From: Acetobacter aceti NBRC 14818
GTDB lineage: Bacteria > Pseudomonadota > Alphaproteobacteria > Acetobacterales > Acetobacteraceae
DNA: 64,000 bases
Assembly: GCF_000193495.2 (NCBI RefSeq)
Contig: NZ_AP023410.1
Coordinates: forward strand, 992,001-1,056,000
Direction: 5' to 3'
Part shown: positions 9,416 to 17,951 of the stretch, in pieces
Numbering within the stretch: the first letter of the stretch is position 1
How the letters are laid out: the number at the start of each line of letters is the position of its first letter
Notes under the pieces: generated by a model
Databases searched by the model: none
Seen by the model: only the letters and a program-made list of their open reading frames with translations
Told to the model about the DNA's origin: nothing
Made by a program: the position numbers and the translations under genes

Positions 9416-11281
9416 TCAACTGAACCCGTCCTCCATACGCCGCAATGCCGCCAGCGCGTCGATTCGGGATTTCAGCCTGTCCCATTCATCGGGGTCCATC
9501 CCGTTTTTCGTCCAGGCTTCCGTATCCCGCACAACATCAGCCTCAAACTCCGACCGATTGACGTTAGCATAAAAGTGCCACCATTGCATTTCCGGTGTCT
9601 CGTCAGCAGTCGCGGGATCAGGCTGACGATCCGTTGTCGGACTACAGGAAGCCCTGATTACAGCCTCAGCCTTCTCGCTCAACCCCTGAACCGACAAAAC
9701 CTGCATCAGTCTTGCATGTATATCTTCCGGATGAAACTGCCCCTCGGCATCCAGATCGTCCTCCACGAACATCATGATCGCAGAACGCAGATCGGTCAGG
9801 TCCTCCGGTAACGCCAGACGACACCAGGCATCCCCGATGCGCTCCGCAAGCCAAGGATAACGCAGCACAAGGTCTGTCAGTTTCTCCAGACTACCCCTGT
9901 CACCGCTAAAGGGTGTCTCCGCCCTCGCACCCAGACTGATGTCGGGCAGAGCAGGTCCAGCCTTTCCTGAGCGCCCGCCTCCGTAGGCAGGACGTTTATG
10001 GCGGTAGGTCTGAAAAAATCTGTCGAGAAGCGTGGAGCGATACTCACCGCCGAGCGTCTTGTCTTCGATCCTGGCGGCGGCCTGCGTGAGGCGACCACGG
10101 AGAGCAGCGCGCTGCTCCGGTGTCGGCTGAGCCGGCGTACCTTCAGCAAGCAGATCGAAGAGCATGTCGGCCAGAGGACGGGCCTGAGCGAACAGTGCCG
10201 CCACAGCGTCTCGTCCACGACGTTGAAGGAGACTGTCAGGATCCTCGCCCTCGGGAAGCAAGCAGATACGCAGACCACGATCGGCCGAGATGAGAGGCAG
10301 CGCAGTCTCGGCAGCACGAACGGCTGCGCGACGACCGGCGGAATCACCGTCAAAGCAGAGGATGGGAGAGGGTGTTGCCTGCCAGAGAACTTCCAGCTGC
10401 TCGGGCGTCATGGCCGTTCCGAGCGGGGCGACAGCACCCGTGAAACCGGCCTGATGGAGGGCGATGACGTCCATATAGCCTTCAACGACCAGAGCCTCGG
10501 CGGGCGGTGCGCCTCTGGGGCGGGCAGCGCGAAGAGCTGGGCGAGCACGATCAAAGCCGAATAGGAGACGGCGCTTGGAGTAGAGCGCAGTTTCAGGACC
10601 GTTGAGATATTTCGGCTGGCCATCGCCGAGGATACGGCCACCGAAGGAGACGAGGTCGCCGCGGCGGTCGCGGATGGGAAAGGTCACGCGGTTCCAGAAC
10701 AGTTCGCCTTTGGGGCGTCCCTGCTCGTCGAGGCGCATGAGGCCGGCTTCGGCCATCGCTTCCGGGGTGATGCCCTGCGGCTTGAGGGCGTCCACGAGGG
10801 CGTTGCGGCGGTCGCTGGCCCAGCCGAGGCCGAAGACGGCGATGGTCTCGTCGGTGAGGCCGCGTCGACGGAGGTAGTCGAGGCCGGGGCGTCCGGTGGG
10901 CTGGTGCAGGTCGTGGGCGTAGATGCGCTGGGCGGCTTCAAGCACGTCGCCGAGGGTTTTCTGGCGGGCTGCTTCCTCGCGGGCCTTGGGGCTGGGCTTG
11001 GGAACGCTGAGTCCGGCTTCGGCGGCGAGGGTTTCGACGGCTTCGGGAAAGCCTTTCCCTTCGATCTGCATGACGAAGGAGATGGCGTCGCCGTGCGCGC
11101 CGCATCCGAAGCAGTGGAAATGGTCGTCGTAGACGTAAAAGGATGGAGTTTTTTCGCCGTGGAAGGGGCAGCACCCCTTCCAGTTACGGCCTGAACGCGT
11201 GAGCTTGACGCGACGAGCGATCAGGGGCGCGAGTGGGGTTCTCGCGCGGAGTTCGTCGAGGAAGGCGGCGTCAAGGCTCAT
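9416..11281 (-). CDS. dnaG: DNA primase
   Basis: Synthesises RNA primers at the replication fork. The N-terminal CHC2 zinc ribbon uses Cys38, His41, Cys57 and Cys60 (CPFH and CFGC). The TOPRIM catalytic core holds VVEGYMDVIALHQAG with its glutamate, and LCFDGDSAGRRAA with the metal-binding DGD motif. The C-terminal part, which should bind DnaB helicase, is weakly conserved. At 621 residues the length is normal. It lies between yqeY and rpoD, the classic macromolecular-synthesis order. Confidence 0.96.
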   Translation of the reverse strand: MSLDAAFLDELRARTPLAPLIARRVKLTRSGRNWKGCCPFHGEKTPSFYVYDDHFHCFGCGAHGDAISFVMQIEGKGFPEAVETLAAEAGLSVPKPSPKAREEAARQKTLGDVLEAAQRIYAHDLHQPTGRPGLDYLRRRGLTDETIAVFGLGWASDRRNALVDALKPQGITPEAMAEAGLMRLDEQGRPKGELFWNRVTFPIRDRRGDLVSFGGRILGDGQPKYLNGPETALYSKRRLLFGFDRARPALRAARPRGAPPAEALVVEGYMDVIALHQAGFTGAVAPLGTAMTPEQLEVLWQATPSPILCFDGDSAGRRAAVRAAETALPLISADRGLRICLLPEGEDPDSLLQRRGRDAVAALFAQARPLADMLFDLLAEGTPAQPTPEQRAALRGRLTQAAARIEDKTLGGEYRSTLLDRFFQTYRHKRPAYGGGRSGKAGPALPDISLGARAETPFSGDRGSLEKLTDLVLRYPWLAERIGDAWCRLALPEDLTDLRSAIMMFVEDDLDAEGQFHPEDIHARLMQVLSVQGLSEKAEAVIRASCSPTTDRQPDPATADETPEMQWWHFYANVNRSEFEADVVRDTEAWTKNGMDPDEWDRLKSRIDALAALRRMEDGFS

Positions 11282-11292
11282 ACGTCCATGAT

Positions 11293-11754
11293 TTAGGCGG
11301 AGAGAGCGGCCTTGACGAGACCATTTGCGCGACCGAGATCGAGAGACGCGCCGAATTTGGCTTTGAGGGCGCCCATGACCTTGCCCATGTCCTTCATCGT
11401 TGAAGCGCCAGCCTCGGCGATGGCGGCTTCGACAGCGGCCTTGAGCGCGGCTTCGTCCATTTCCGGCGGCAGGAATTCACGGATGACTTCGATTTCGTGC
11501 TGTTCCTTTTCGGCGAGATCTTCCCGACCGCCTTCGAGGTACATTTTCACAGATTCCTGACGGGATTTGACCATACTGCGGAGTGTAGAGGTGATGTCAT
11601 CATCCGAGAGAGCCTCCTTGCCCTGCCCGCGCGCAGCGATGTCAGCGTCCTTGATTTTCGCACCGATCATGCGGAGCGTGGTGACGCGCTCTTTCTGACC
11701 GGCCTTCATGGCGGTCTTGGTTTCTTCTGCAATGCGGGTGCGGATATCGGTCAT
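11293..11754 (-). CDS. yqeY: GatB/YqeY domain-containing protein
   Basis: A 153-residue all-helical protein related to the tail domain of the GatB amidotransferase subunit and proposed to interact with tRNA. It begins MTDIRTRIAEETKTAMKAG and contains VTTLRMIGAKIKDADI and EFLPPEMDEAALKAAV, all typical of the family. The ATG at 11754 is preferred over a TTG two codons upstream because GGAGG is seven bases before it. It is first in the leftward yqeY-dnaG-rpoD series. The 249 bp between it and the LysR gene hold no recognisable gene. Confidence 0.9.
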   Translation of the reverse strand: MTDIRTRIAEETKTAMKAGQKERVTTLRMIGAKIKDADIAARGQGKEALSDDDITSTLRSMVKSRQESVKMYLEGGREDLAEKEQHEIEVIREFLPPEMDEAALKAAVEAAIAEAGASTMKDMGKVMGALKAKFGASLDLGRANGLVKAALSA

Positions 11755-12003
11755 GGACAAGCCTCCAGTAGAGTGGGTCAGGTGCAGGGGGTGTCTCCCT
11801 TATTCTCAGACTGGTCAAGGAAAACTGCTTCAAGGCAGCCCGCCTTCCGGACGCGCTTTCCAAGAAAGAGCGCTGTGTTTCACACTCAATCTGGCTGCGA
11901 TGCGCCCCTGAAACCGGGATTCAAATGAAGTCAAAAAACATGCGATTGCAGAAGAATGGAAGGACAGAAAAACAGTTCATTTAACCCAGTAAAATTCAGA
12001 TAT

Positions 12004-12987
12004 TCACTTGCCAATACGGCATCTTTTGATAATCTCATCGACAAATGTATTTATTATTCTGTTTTTCTCATCTATCGTTCTAAACGCGACATAATGCTTT
12101 GATGAAAATTTATATATATCACGCTTTATGGCCCGCATCTGCTTGCTTTTGACATAGGGGAGCGCTGCCTGTTCAGGCAGAAAACCGATAAAACTTCCTG
12201 ACAGAATCATCATCAGTTGCGCCTCCATATGCACAATGCTGCCACTGGCGCGTGGATGCCGGATACGCTGAAGATCCTCAAGCTTGCGATAGGCTCTTAC
12301 GGAAAACCGGGCCTGATCAATCATGTCTTTCGAAATATCAGCATCTTTCATTGTAAAGAAGGGATGCTGCTCGCCGCAGTACAAGGCATGCGGTTCGTCA
12401 CAGAGCTCCACATACTGCACGCCGGGCGCGTGCCGGGCGAAAGGCCCGACCACGACATCACGCGTCCCGTCCGCCACCTGAAGCTCCAGATCCTGCGGCA
12501 CACCCAATCGCAGATCAATATGGATATTAGGGATCTGAGCAACCACACGCGCCAATACATGCTGAAGCGCCATCTCAGGACTGTTTATGATTCCCCCAAT
12601 CGTGCCGATCCGCAGCCTTCCCCCCAATTCAGTTGGAGCCTGACTGATCCGGGATTGGAAAGTGTCGATACTTTCAAAAAGATCCTGAATTGCCTCGACT
12701 GTCTCCTCTCCCAGAGGCGTCAGCCGAAAGCCCTTGCGTCCCCGAAGACACAGCGCCCCGCCCAGCCGCTGCTCCAGCGCAGCCAGATGGGTGCTCAATG
12801 TGGACTGGCTGAGATTGAGGGTTATCTGGGCAGCCGAAAAGCTGCCCGTTTCTGCGAGTGTCGCAAAAACCCGCAAGAGGCGCAGATCAATATTGTCGAA
12901 CCGCCGCATCCTCGTAGCGCCAGGAGCAGCCTGCTTTTTTTGGACAGGCGGGAGGGAATGCGCCGATGGAGGGCGTTTAGGACTCAT
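12004..12987 (-). CDS. LysR-family transcriptional regulator
   Basis: A 327-residue regulator with the N-terminal winged helix-turn-helix at about residues 34-92 (FATLAETGSFSAAQ then LSQSTLSTHLAALEQRLGG). A periplasmic-binding-protein-like effector domain follows. A basic leader of about 26 residues precedes the HTH. AGGAAAC directly precedes the first ATG, which supports that start over the internal one at 12909. The gene overlaps the end of the ureohydrolase gene by 11 bp and is the last gene of the operon. Regulators of this family usually sit divergent to their targets, so this distal position is unusual. Its 3' part is noticeably AT-richer than the rest of the operon. The effector is presumably a substrate or product of the pathway. 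Confidence 0.88.
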   Translation of the reverse strand: MSPKRPPSAHSLPPVQKKQAAPGATRMRRFDNIDLRLLRVFATLAETGSFSAAQITLNLSQSTLSTHLAALEQRLGGALCLRGRKGFRLTPLGEETVEAIQDLFESIDTFQSRISQAPTELGGRLRIGTIGGIINSPEMALQHVLARVVAQIPNIHIDLRLGVPQDLELQVADGTRDVVVGPFARHAPGVQYVELCDEPHALYCGEQHPFFTMKDADISKDMIDQARFSVRAYRKLEDLQRIRHPRASGSIVHMEAQLMMILSGSFIGFLPEQAALPYVKSKQMRAIKRDIYKFSSKHYVAFRTIDEKNRIINTFVDEIIKRCRIGK

Positions 12988-13939
12988 GTTTCCTGAAATA
13001 CAGGATGCGTCCGATAAAATTAAGCAGCAATTGTGAAGCGAGAATGGGTGTTATTTTGGCCGGATCGTAATCGGGCGCGACTTCCACCAGGTCAACCCCG
13101 ACCACACGACCTCTTTCCGCCAGAGCAACGAGGAACTCCAGTATTTCGTAATACAGGAATCCTCCATGGCTTGGTGTGCCCGTTCCGGGAGCGATAGACG
13201 GGTCAAAAGCGTCGATATCAATGGAAAGATAATAGTTCACACCAGCAGGAATACGTTCAAGCAAGGCTTCCAGCCCCAGCTTGCGTACCTGTCGCACGCT
13301 GAGAATGTCCGAGCCGAATTCCCGGGCATCCTCATACCCCTCCCGTCCCGTTGACGACACGTTTCGGATACCGATCTGCGTCATCCCGGTGATGTAAGGC
13401 TGCTCTGCGGCACGGCGCATCGGATTGCCGTGACCGTGACGAACACCCTGCCGCTCATCCACGAAGTCGAGATGCGCATCAATCTGGATAAGATGCATCG
13501 GAGGTTGATCGTCGAAGGCCCGGATGCAGGGAATGTTGATGGAATGATCGCCGCCCAGAACAACAGGCAGAGCGCCAGCAGCAAGAATGGCGCGAACACC
13601 CGCTTCAATGTTCGCGTGGCTGCGCTCCGTATCCGTATGCACGATATCAGCATCGCCTATATCGACGATACGACCTCCGGTTTCATCCAGATAAACCCGG
13701 TCATCTTCATGATCATAGGCCCCGGCATGGCCGAAGGCGAAGAGGGTCGACGCCTCCCGGATGCTGCGGGGACCAAAGCGGGTTCCACTACGCCACTGGG
13801 TGCCGCAGTCGAAAGGTGCCCCCATGATCGCCACATCTGCGTCGATAGCCGACCAATCAAGCTGGATCGGGTATTTTCCGAAACTGCATATACCGACAAA
13901 AGGCAGATCAAGACGCCCGCTGTCGTAACCGTTTTTCAT
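12977..13939 (-). CDS. Ureohydrolase (agmatinase/arginase family), copy A
   Basis: A 320-residue binuclear metal hydrolase of the family that cleaves guanidino groups to urea plus an amine. All metal ligands are present: His132 in LGGDHS, Asp154/His156/Asp158 in DAHLD, and Asp241/Asp243 in SIDIDAFDP, plus Glu286 in VEVAPDYD. Manganese or nickel would be expected. The ATG at 13939 overlaps the TGA of copy B as ATGA, which fixes the start over an upstream one in the same frame. It is only distantly similar to copy B, so it is not a recent duplication. Family members act on agmatine, guanidinobutyrate, guanidinopropionate, guanidine or substituted guanidines; the true substrate is unknown. Confidence 0.88.
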   Translation of the reverse strand: MKNGYDSGRLDLPFVGICSFGKYPIQLDWSAIDADVAIMGAPFDCGTQWRSGTRFGPRSIREASTLFAFGHAGAYDHEDDRVYLDETGGRIVDIGDADIVHTDTERSHANIEAGVRAILAAGALPVVLGGDHSINIPCIRAFDDQPPMHLIQIDAHLDFVDERQGVRHGHGNPMRRAAEQPYITGMTQIGIRNVSSTGREGYEDAREFGSDILSVRQVRKLGLEALLERIPAGVNYYLSIDIDAFDPSIAPGTGTPSHGGFLYYEILEFLVALAERGRVVGVDLVEVAPDYDPAKITPILASQLLLNFIGRILYFRKHES

Positions 13940-14886
13940 GCCTTCTCTCCTGCCGCGACAGCGCACAGCAGCTCAAACATCATGGTCGCACCGGCAAGAG
14001 ACGTAATGCCTCCCACATCGAATGGGGGTGACACCTCCACAACGTCAGCGCCGATGATATCGAGACCGTTGAGACCACGGACCATCTTCTGCGCTTCACG
14101 CATCAGAAAACCTCCTGCCTCGGGCGTGCCTGTGCCCGGAGCAACCGAGGGATCAAGACAGTCAATATCGAACGACACATAAACGGGGCCGTCACCTACC
14201 CGCTCACGAATGGCGCGGATGATGCCGTCCGGCCCAAGATCCATCGCCTCATCCATGAGGATCAGCCGGAACCCGGCTTCACGGGCAAAATCATAATCCG
14301 TTGGCGAATACAGTGAGCCACGCAGACCGATCTGAAGCGTCCGGCTGCTGTCGATCAACCCTTCTTCCACCGCACGCCGGAAAGGAGTGCCATGTGTATA
14401 ACGGTTTTTCCCGAAATAGGCGTCACCGGTGTCAGTATGACTGTCGAAGTGGATCAGCCCGACAGGACGCTCAGCCGCAAGACCGCGCAGGATGGGCAAG
14501 CTGACAAGATGGTCACCACCCGCCGTGATGGGCACCGCACCTGCGGCCGCAATGGCAGCGTAATGCGCGGTGATCATATCCAGACACTCCGTCACATTGA
14601 ACGGATTGACCGGGCAATCTCCAATATCAGCCACGTTCAGCGCCTGATAGGGAGCGATCCCGTTGGCGTTGACCTGCCGCATCATGGAGGAGGCATTGCG
14701 CATTTCACGCGGACCATGCCGTGCACCGGAACGATTGGTTGTGCCGCCGTCATACGGAATGCCAGTGAAAACGACGTCATACCCCTCTGCGCTACTGGCC
14801 AGCGGGAGCCGCATGAAGGTCGGAACACCCGCAAAACGGGGCACCTGACTGGCGTCGATCACATGGGTTTCACCGTGATGCGTCAT
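13936..14886 (-). CDS. Ureohydrolase (agmatinase/guanidinobutyrase family), copy B
   Basis: A 316-residue ureohydrolase with a complete ligand set: His126 in AGGDHL, Asp148/His150/Asp152 in DSHTD, Asp240/Asp242 in SFDIDCLDP and Glu284 in VEVSPP. The IHFDSHTDT and GTGTPEAGGF segments most resemble agmatinases and guanidinobutyrases. It overlaps the creatininase-like gene by ATGA at its start and copy A by ATGA at its end. That arrangement would ensure near-stoichiometric synthesis of the two ureohydrolases. Some bacterial ureohydrolases acting on substituted guanidines are made of two related subunits, so a mixed complex is possible. Polyamine synthesis from agmatine is an alternative role, but the operon context argues for catabolism. 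Confidence 0.88.
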   Translation of the reverse strand: MTHHGETHVIDASQVPRFAGVPTFMRLPLASSAEGYDVVFTGIPYDGGTTNRSGARHGPREMRNASSMMRQVNANGIAPYQALNVADIGDCPVNPFNVTECLDMITAHYAAIAAAGAVPITAGGDHLVSLPILRGLAAERPVGLIHFDSHTDTGDAYFGKNRYTHGTPFRRAVEEGLIDSSRTLQIGLRGSLYSPTDYDFAREAGFRLILMDEAMDLGPDGIIRAIRERVGDGPVYVSFDIDCLDPSVAPGTGTPEAGGFLMREAQKMVRGLNGLDIIGADVVEVSPPFDVGGITSLAGATMMFELLCAVAAGEKA

Positions 14887-15656
14887 AGTCCGAACTCCTT
14901 GCTGATGGCTTCCGCCAGCAGACGTGTGTGATCATCCATCAGCCACTGCCCTTTCTCGGCCGTGGAACCCTGCGCCTTGGCCAGCACGCCCGACGGAGGA
15001 ACAAAATCCGCACGCAGCGGCCAGCGGTCATAGGGGGGGAATGTGGCGGGCCCGTCATTGGGGACCTTGCTCATATCAACCAGATCGTCTCGCACGAGCA
15101 GCATCAGCGAGGTTTCAAGCAGACTTGCATGCTCGAGTTCCGTGCCGGGAAACCCTTCCGGAAACAGGCGATCAAGCGTCGCACGTTCGACGAAATCCCA
15201 GTATTCCAGACGCATGGCGGTGAGGCCTTCGATCCCGTCGCGTCGGATATCGCGCATGGCAAGATCGAGACCCTCCACGGCAGGCCAGGCATTTTCGAAA
15301 TGACCGTTTACCAGAACGATCCGTTTGACACCATGATGCGCCAGCCGACACACGATATCACGGATGACGAGGGTAAGCGTATTGGCATCCAGCCCGATTG
15401 TGCCGGGAAAATGCTCGCCGCCGCCTGAACGGGGCTGCGATTTGTAGCCGTAAGGCAGTGTCGGGGCGACCAGCCCTCCCACCTTTTCCGCCACACGTTC
15501 GGCGACGGCAGTGGGAAGGACCTGATCGACATTCAGCGGCAGATGCGGACCGTGCTGCTCCGTGGCGCCGATCGGCAGAAACACCACAGGATTTTCCGCC
15601 ACACGGGCAGCAAAATCTGGCCAGGTAAGTTCAGCAAGTTTGACGGTTCTGGACAT
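14883..15656 (-). CDS. Creatininase-family amidohydrolase
   Basis: Closely resembles true creatininase, which interconverts creatinine and creatine by opening or closing a lactam. The family's metal ligands are visible: Glu33 and His35 in GATEQHGPH, Asp44 in LNVDQVLPTA, His119 and Glu121 in VNGHFEN. YGYKSQPRSGGGEHFPGT and FPPYD also match the Pseudomonas enzyme as I recall it. At 257 residues it has that enzyme's length. The open frame continues about 60 codons upstream, but the ATG at 15656 fits the family and GGAGG lies 12 bases before it. Two residues I recall lining the Pseudomonas active site appear changed (Tyr to Phe120, second lid Trp to Thr172), so the substrate may be a relative of creatinine. 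Confidence 0.85.
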   Translation of the reverse strand: MSRTVKLAELTWPDFAARVAENPVVFLPIGATEQHGPHLPLNVDQVLPTAVAERVAEKVGGLVAPTLPYGYKSQPRSGGGEHFPGTIGLDANTLTLVIRDIVCRLAHHGVKRIVLVNGHFENAWPAVEGLDLAMRDIRRDGIEGLTAMRLEYWDFVERATLDRLFPEGFPGTELEHASLLETSLMLLVRDDLVDMSKVPNDGPATFPPYDRWPLRADFVPPSGVLAKAQGSTAEKGQWLMDDHTRLLAEAISKEFGL

Positions 15657-15687
15657 GATAGATTGAAACCTCCGAACGTAAAGCAGG

Positions 15688-16398
15688 TCAGTGCATGGCG
15701 GCGCCGCCATCCACGTTAAGGCACTGGCCGGTGATGAAGGATGCGTCCGCAGACGCGAGAAAGAGAGCAACCCGGGCAATTTCCTCAGGTCGTCCGATAC
15801 GCCCCAGCGGATTGGAAAGATCCTGAGCCTGTGTGGCGGCATCCTGCTGGGCGAAATTCAGCAATGGTGTATCGACTGGTCCGGGGGCGATGGCGTTGAC
15901 CCGGATGCGGGGCGCAAGCTCGCGCGCCCATGAACGCGTCATGGACAGGGCTGCCCCCTTGGTGGCGCAGTAGGCTGAAGCCCCGGCGCGCCCGAGATAG
16001 GCCAGCTCGGACGCGATATTGATGATGCAACTCCCCTCGCTCATGAACGGCAGCGCGTTCTGTGTTACCAGAAAGGGTGCGCGCAGATTGACAGCCAGCG
16101 TAAGATCGAGTGCTTCACTGGTTAAATCCTGAAGTGTTTCTTCGATCATGATGCCGGCGCAGTTGACCAGAACATCGATCCGGTTTCCCAGATGCTCCGC
16201 GGCGTCCCTGATACCTTTTTGCAGAGCAGCGACATCTGTCAGATCGACTTCCAGACCATCAAGCCCCTCAACAGGTGCTTTGCGATCCAGACCGATCACA
16301 TTGGCCCCAATCGCTGACCACGCCTGCGCAATGGCAAGCCCGATCCCTGACGAAGCTCCTGTCACAAGGACATGCTGATGTGAGGACTGTATTTTCAT
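15688..16398 (-). CDS. Short-chain dehydrogenase/reductase (SDR) 1
   Basis: A 236-residue classical SDR. The Rossmann cofactor motif is VTGASSGIGLAIA at about residues 12-24, followed by NCAGIMIEE. A catalytic serine lies in NIASELAYLG and the Tyr-x3-Lys pair in ASAYCATKGAAL. The PGPVDTPLL and TGQCLNVDGGAAMH segments close the fold. Asp38 after the second strand (IGLDRKAP) suggests NAD(H) preference. It lies six bases after SDR 2 and 31 bases before the creatininase-like gene. The substrate is unknown; it may oxidise a side-chain alcohol of the imported compound or a product of its hydrolysis. Confidence 0.85.
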   Translation of the reverse strand: MKIQSSHQHVLVTGASSGIGLAIAQAWSAIGANVIGLDRKAPVEGLDGLEVDLTDVAALQKGIRDAAEHLGNRIDVLVNCAGIMIEETLQDLTSEALDLTLAVNLRAPFLVTQNALPFMSEGSCIINIASELAYLGRAGASAYCATKGAALSMTRSWARELAPRIRVNAIAPGPVDTPLLNFAQQDAATQAQDLSNPLGRIGRPEEIARVALFLASADASFITGQCLNVDGGAAMH

Positions 16399-16404
16399 TG
16401 GAAC

Positions 16405-17160
16405 CTACAGGGGATATTCGCCGCGATCGATCTGGATCGTCTGGCCGGTAATGCTTGCTGCGTGGGGAGACGCAAGAAACAGGTAGGTATCAGCCACATC
16501 GGACGCCGCCATGAGCCCCGGAAGAGCCTGAGCCGCGATGATAGCATTCAGACTGTCTTCTTCGCTTTGTCCGCTCCGTTCCGACATCGTCGCCAGAGAG
16601 CGCATGGCGGCCTCCGTTCGTACCCAGCCCGGTGCTACGGCATTGACACGGATGCCCTGCGCCCCAAGCTCCATCGCCCAGGTTTTTGTCAGACCGATAA
16701 TGGCGTGTTTGGAAGCGACATAGGCTCCAAAAAGCGGTTCCGCCACACGGCCCCAGATCGAGGCTGTATTGATGATGGTCCCTCCTGCCCGCATGAGAGG
16801 ACGCACCAGACGCGTGACATGATAGGTGCCGACGACATTGGTGTGGATGATCCGCTCAAACATGGCGACGGTTTCGGCATCCTGACTCTCCAGCGGGGTC
16901 AATCGCTCAAGCCCGGCATTGTTGACCAGCACGTCGATCGGCCCGTGATCCCACAGACCTTCAGTGATGGCTGATGCATTGCCGATATCTGCTTTTACGG
17001 CCTTTGCATTGAGAGAAGCCGCAACATCAAAAATCGCATCGTCGTCAGCAAGGAGAGTCAGGGACGCCCCTGCGCGTGCGAAAGCCTGCGCCACGCCGAG
17101 GCCGATCCCCCGGCTTGCTCCTGTGATGAAAACAGACTTTTTCGAAAAATCCATTGTCAT
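16405..17160 (-). CDS. Short-chain dehydrogenase/reductase (SDR) 2
   Basis: A 251-residue classical SDR with FITGASRGIGLGVAQAF near the N-terminus, NNAGLERLTP, a serine in NTASIWGRVAE, and the Tyr-x3-Lys pair in FGAYVASKHAII. It ends with the typical PGWVRTEA and TGQTIQIDRGEYP segments. The ATG at 17160 overlaps the stop of the ABC ATPase gene as ATGA. It is diverged from SDR 1, so the operon carries two distinct dehydrogenases that may act in sequence. The substrate is unknown. Confidence 0.85.
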   Translation of the reverse strand: MTMDFSKKSVFITGASRGIGLGVAQAFARAGASLTLLADDDAIFDVAASLNAKAVKADIGNASAITEGLWDHGPIDVLVNNAGLERLTPLESQDAETVAMFERIIHTNVVGTYHVTRLVRPLMRAGGTIINTASIWGRVAEPLFGAYVASKHAIIGLTKTWAMELGAQGIRVNAVAPGWVRTEAAMRSLATMSERSGQSEEDSLNAIIAAQALPGLMAASDVADTYLFLASPHAASITGQTIQIDRGEYPL

Positions 17161-17951
17161 GCGGCAACCCCTTTCACCTGACGGCCTCGCAGAAGGTGCA
17201 GTATCTCGGTACGCAGATGGAAAAACTGCTCGCTGTCGCGCACGGTTTCATTTCTCTCCGTACCGATCAGGGAAGTTACGTCGATATCCGCAATGACATG
17301 CGCCGGACGTGGTCCGAACACGATGATCCGATCAGCAAGGAAAACGGCTTCCTCGACATCATGTGTCACGAAGATTGTCGTCTTCCCCGAGCTCTTCTGA
17401 ATTTTTCGTAGTTCGAACTGAAGATCCTCACGCAGATTGGCGTCCAGCGCTCCGAAGGGTTCGTCCATCAGCAGCACATCAGGATCGGCGGCAAGCGTCC
17501 GGGCGATGGCGACACGCTGTCGCATACCGCCCGAGATGCGCGATGGAAAACTCTTCGCAAAATCACCCAGCCCGACCAGTTTGAGGAAATGCTCCGCACG
17601 TTCCTTTTTCTGACTGGTCGAGAGGTCCCTGCGAAAACGCATACCGAACTCGATATTCTTGCGCACTGTCAGCCACGGAAAGGAAGAATAGGACTGAAAC
17701 ACCATCCCCCGACGGATATCCGGCTCACCGACAGGCGTTCCCTGAAGCAGAATCTCTCCGGAAGTCGGCGTGTCGAGACCACCGATCATCCGCATGAGCG
17801 TGGTCTTGCCGCATCCGGATGGACCGAGAAAAACCGTGAAATGACCAGAAGGAATGGAAAGATTGAACGGTTCCTGCACGACCGGAACGTCTCCGAAGAA
17901 TTTCGTGACATTCCGGAACTGGAGATAGGGCGAGATCTGTTCCATGTTCAC
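17157..17951 (-). CDS. ABC transporter ATP-binding protein (nitrate/sulfonate/taurine type)
   Basis: The cytoplasmic ATPase of the importer encoded with the next two genes. It has Walker A FLGPSGCGKTTLMRM, the signature RISGGMRQRVAIARTLA, Walker B PDVLLMDEPFGALDA and the switch histidine in FVTHDVEEAVFLADR. The chosen GTG at 17951 overlaps the permease stop as GTGA and has AGG five bases upstream; an ATG two codons later (17945) is the alternative. Length of about 264 residues matches SsuB/TauB-type proteins. The frame is open far upstream through the permease gene, but that is a shadow. Confidence 0.92.
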   Translation of the reverse strand: MNMEQISPYLQFRNVTKFFGDVPVVQEPFNLSIPSGHFTVFLGPSGCGKTTLMRMIGGLDTPTSGEILLQGTPVGEPDIRRGMVFQSYSSFPWLTVRKNIEFGMRFRRDLSTSQKKERAEHFLKLVGLGDFAKSFPSRISGGMRQRVAIARTLAADPDVLLMDEPFGALDANLREDLQFELRKIQKSSGKTTIFVTHDVEEAVFLADRIIVFGPRPAHVIADIDVTSLIGTERNETVRDSEQFFHLRTEILHLLRGRQVKGVAA

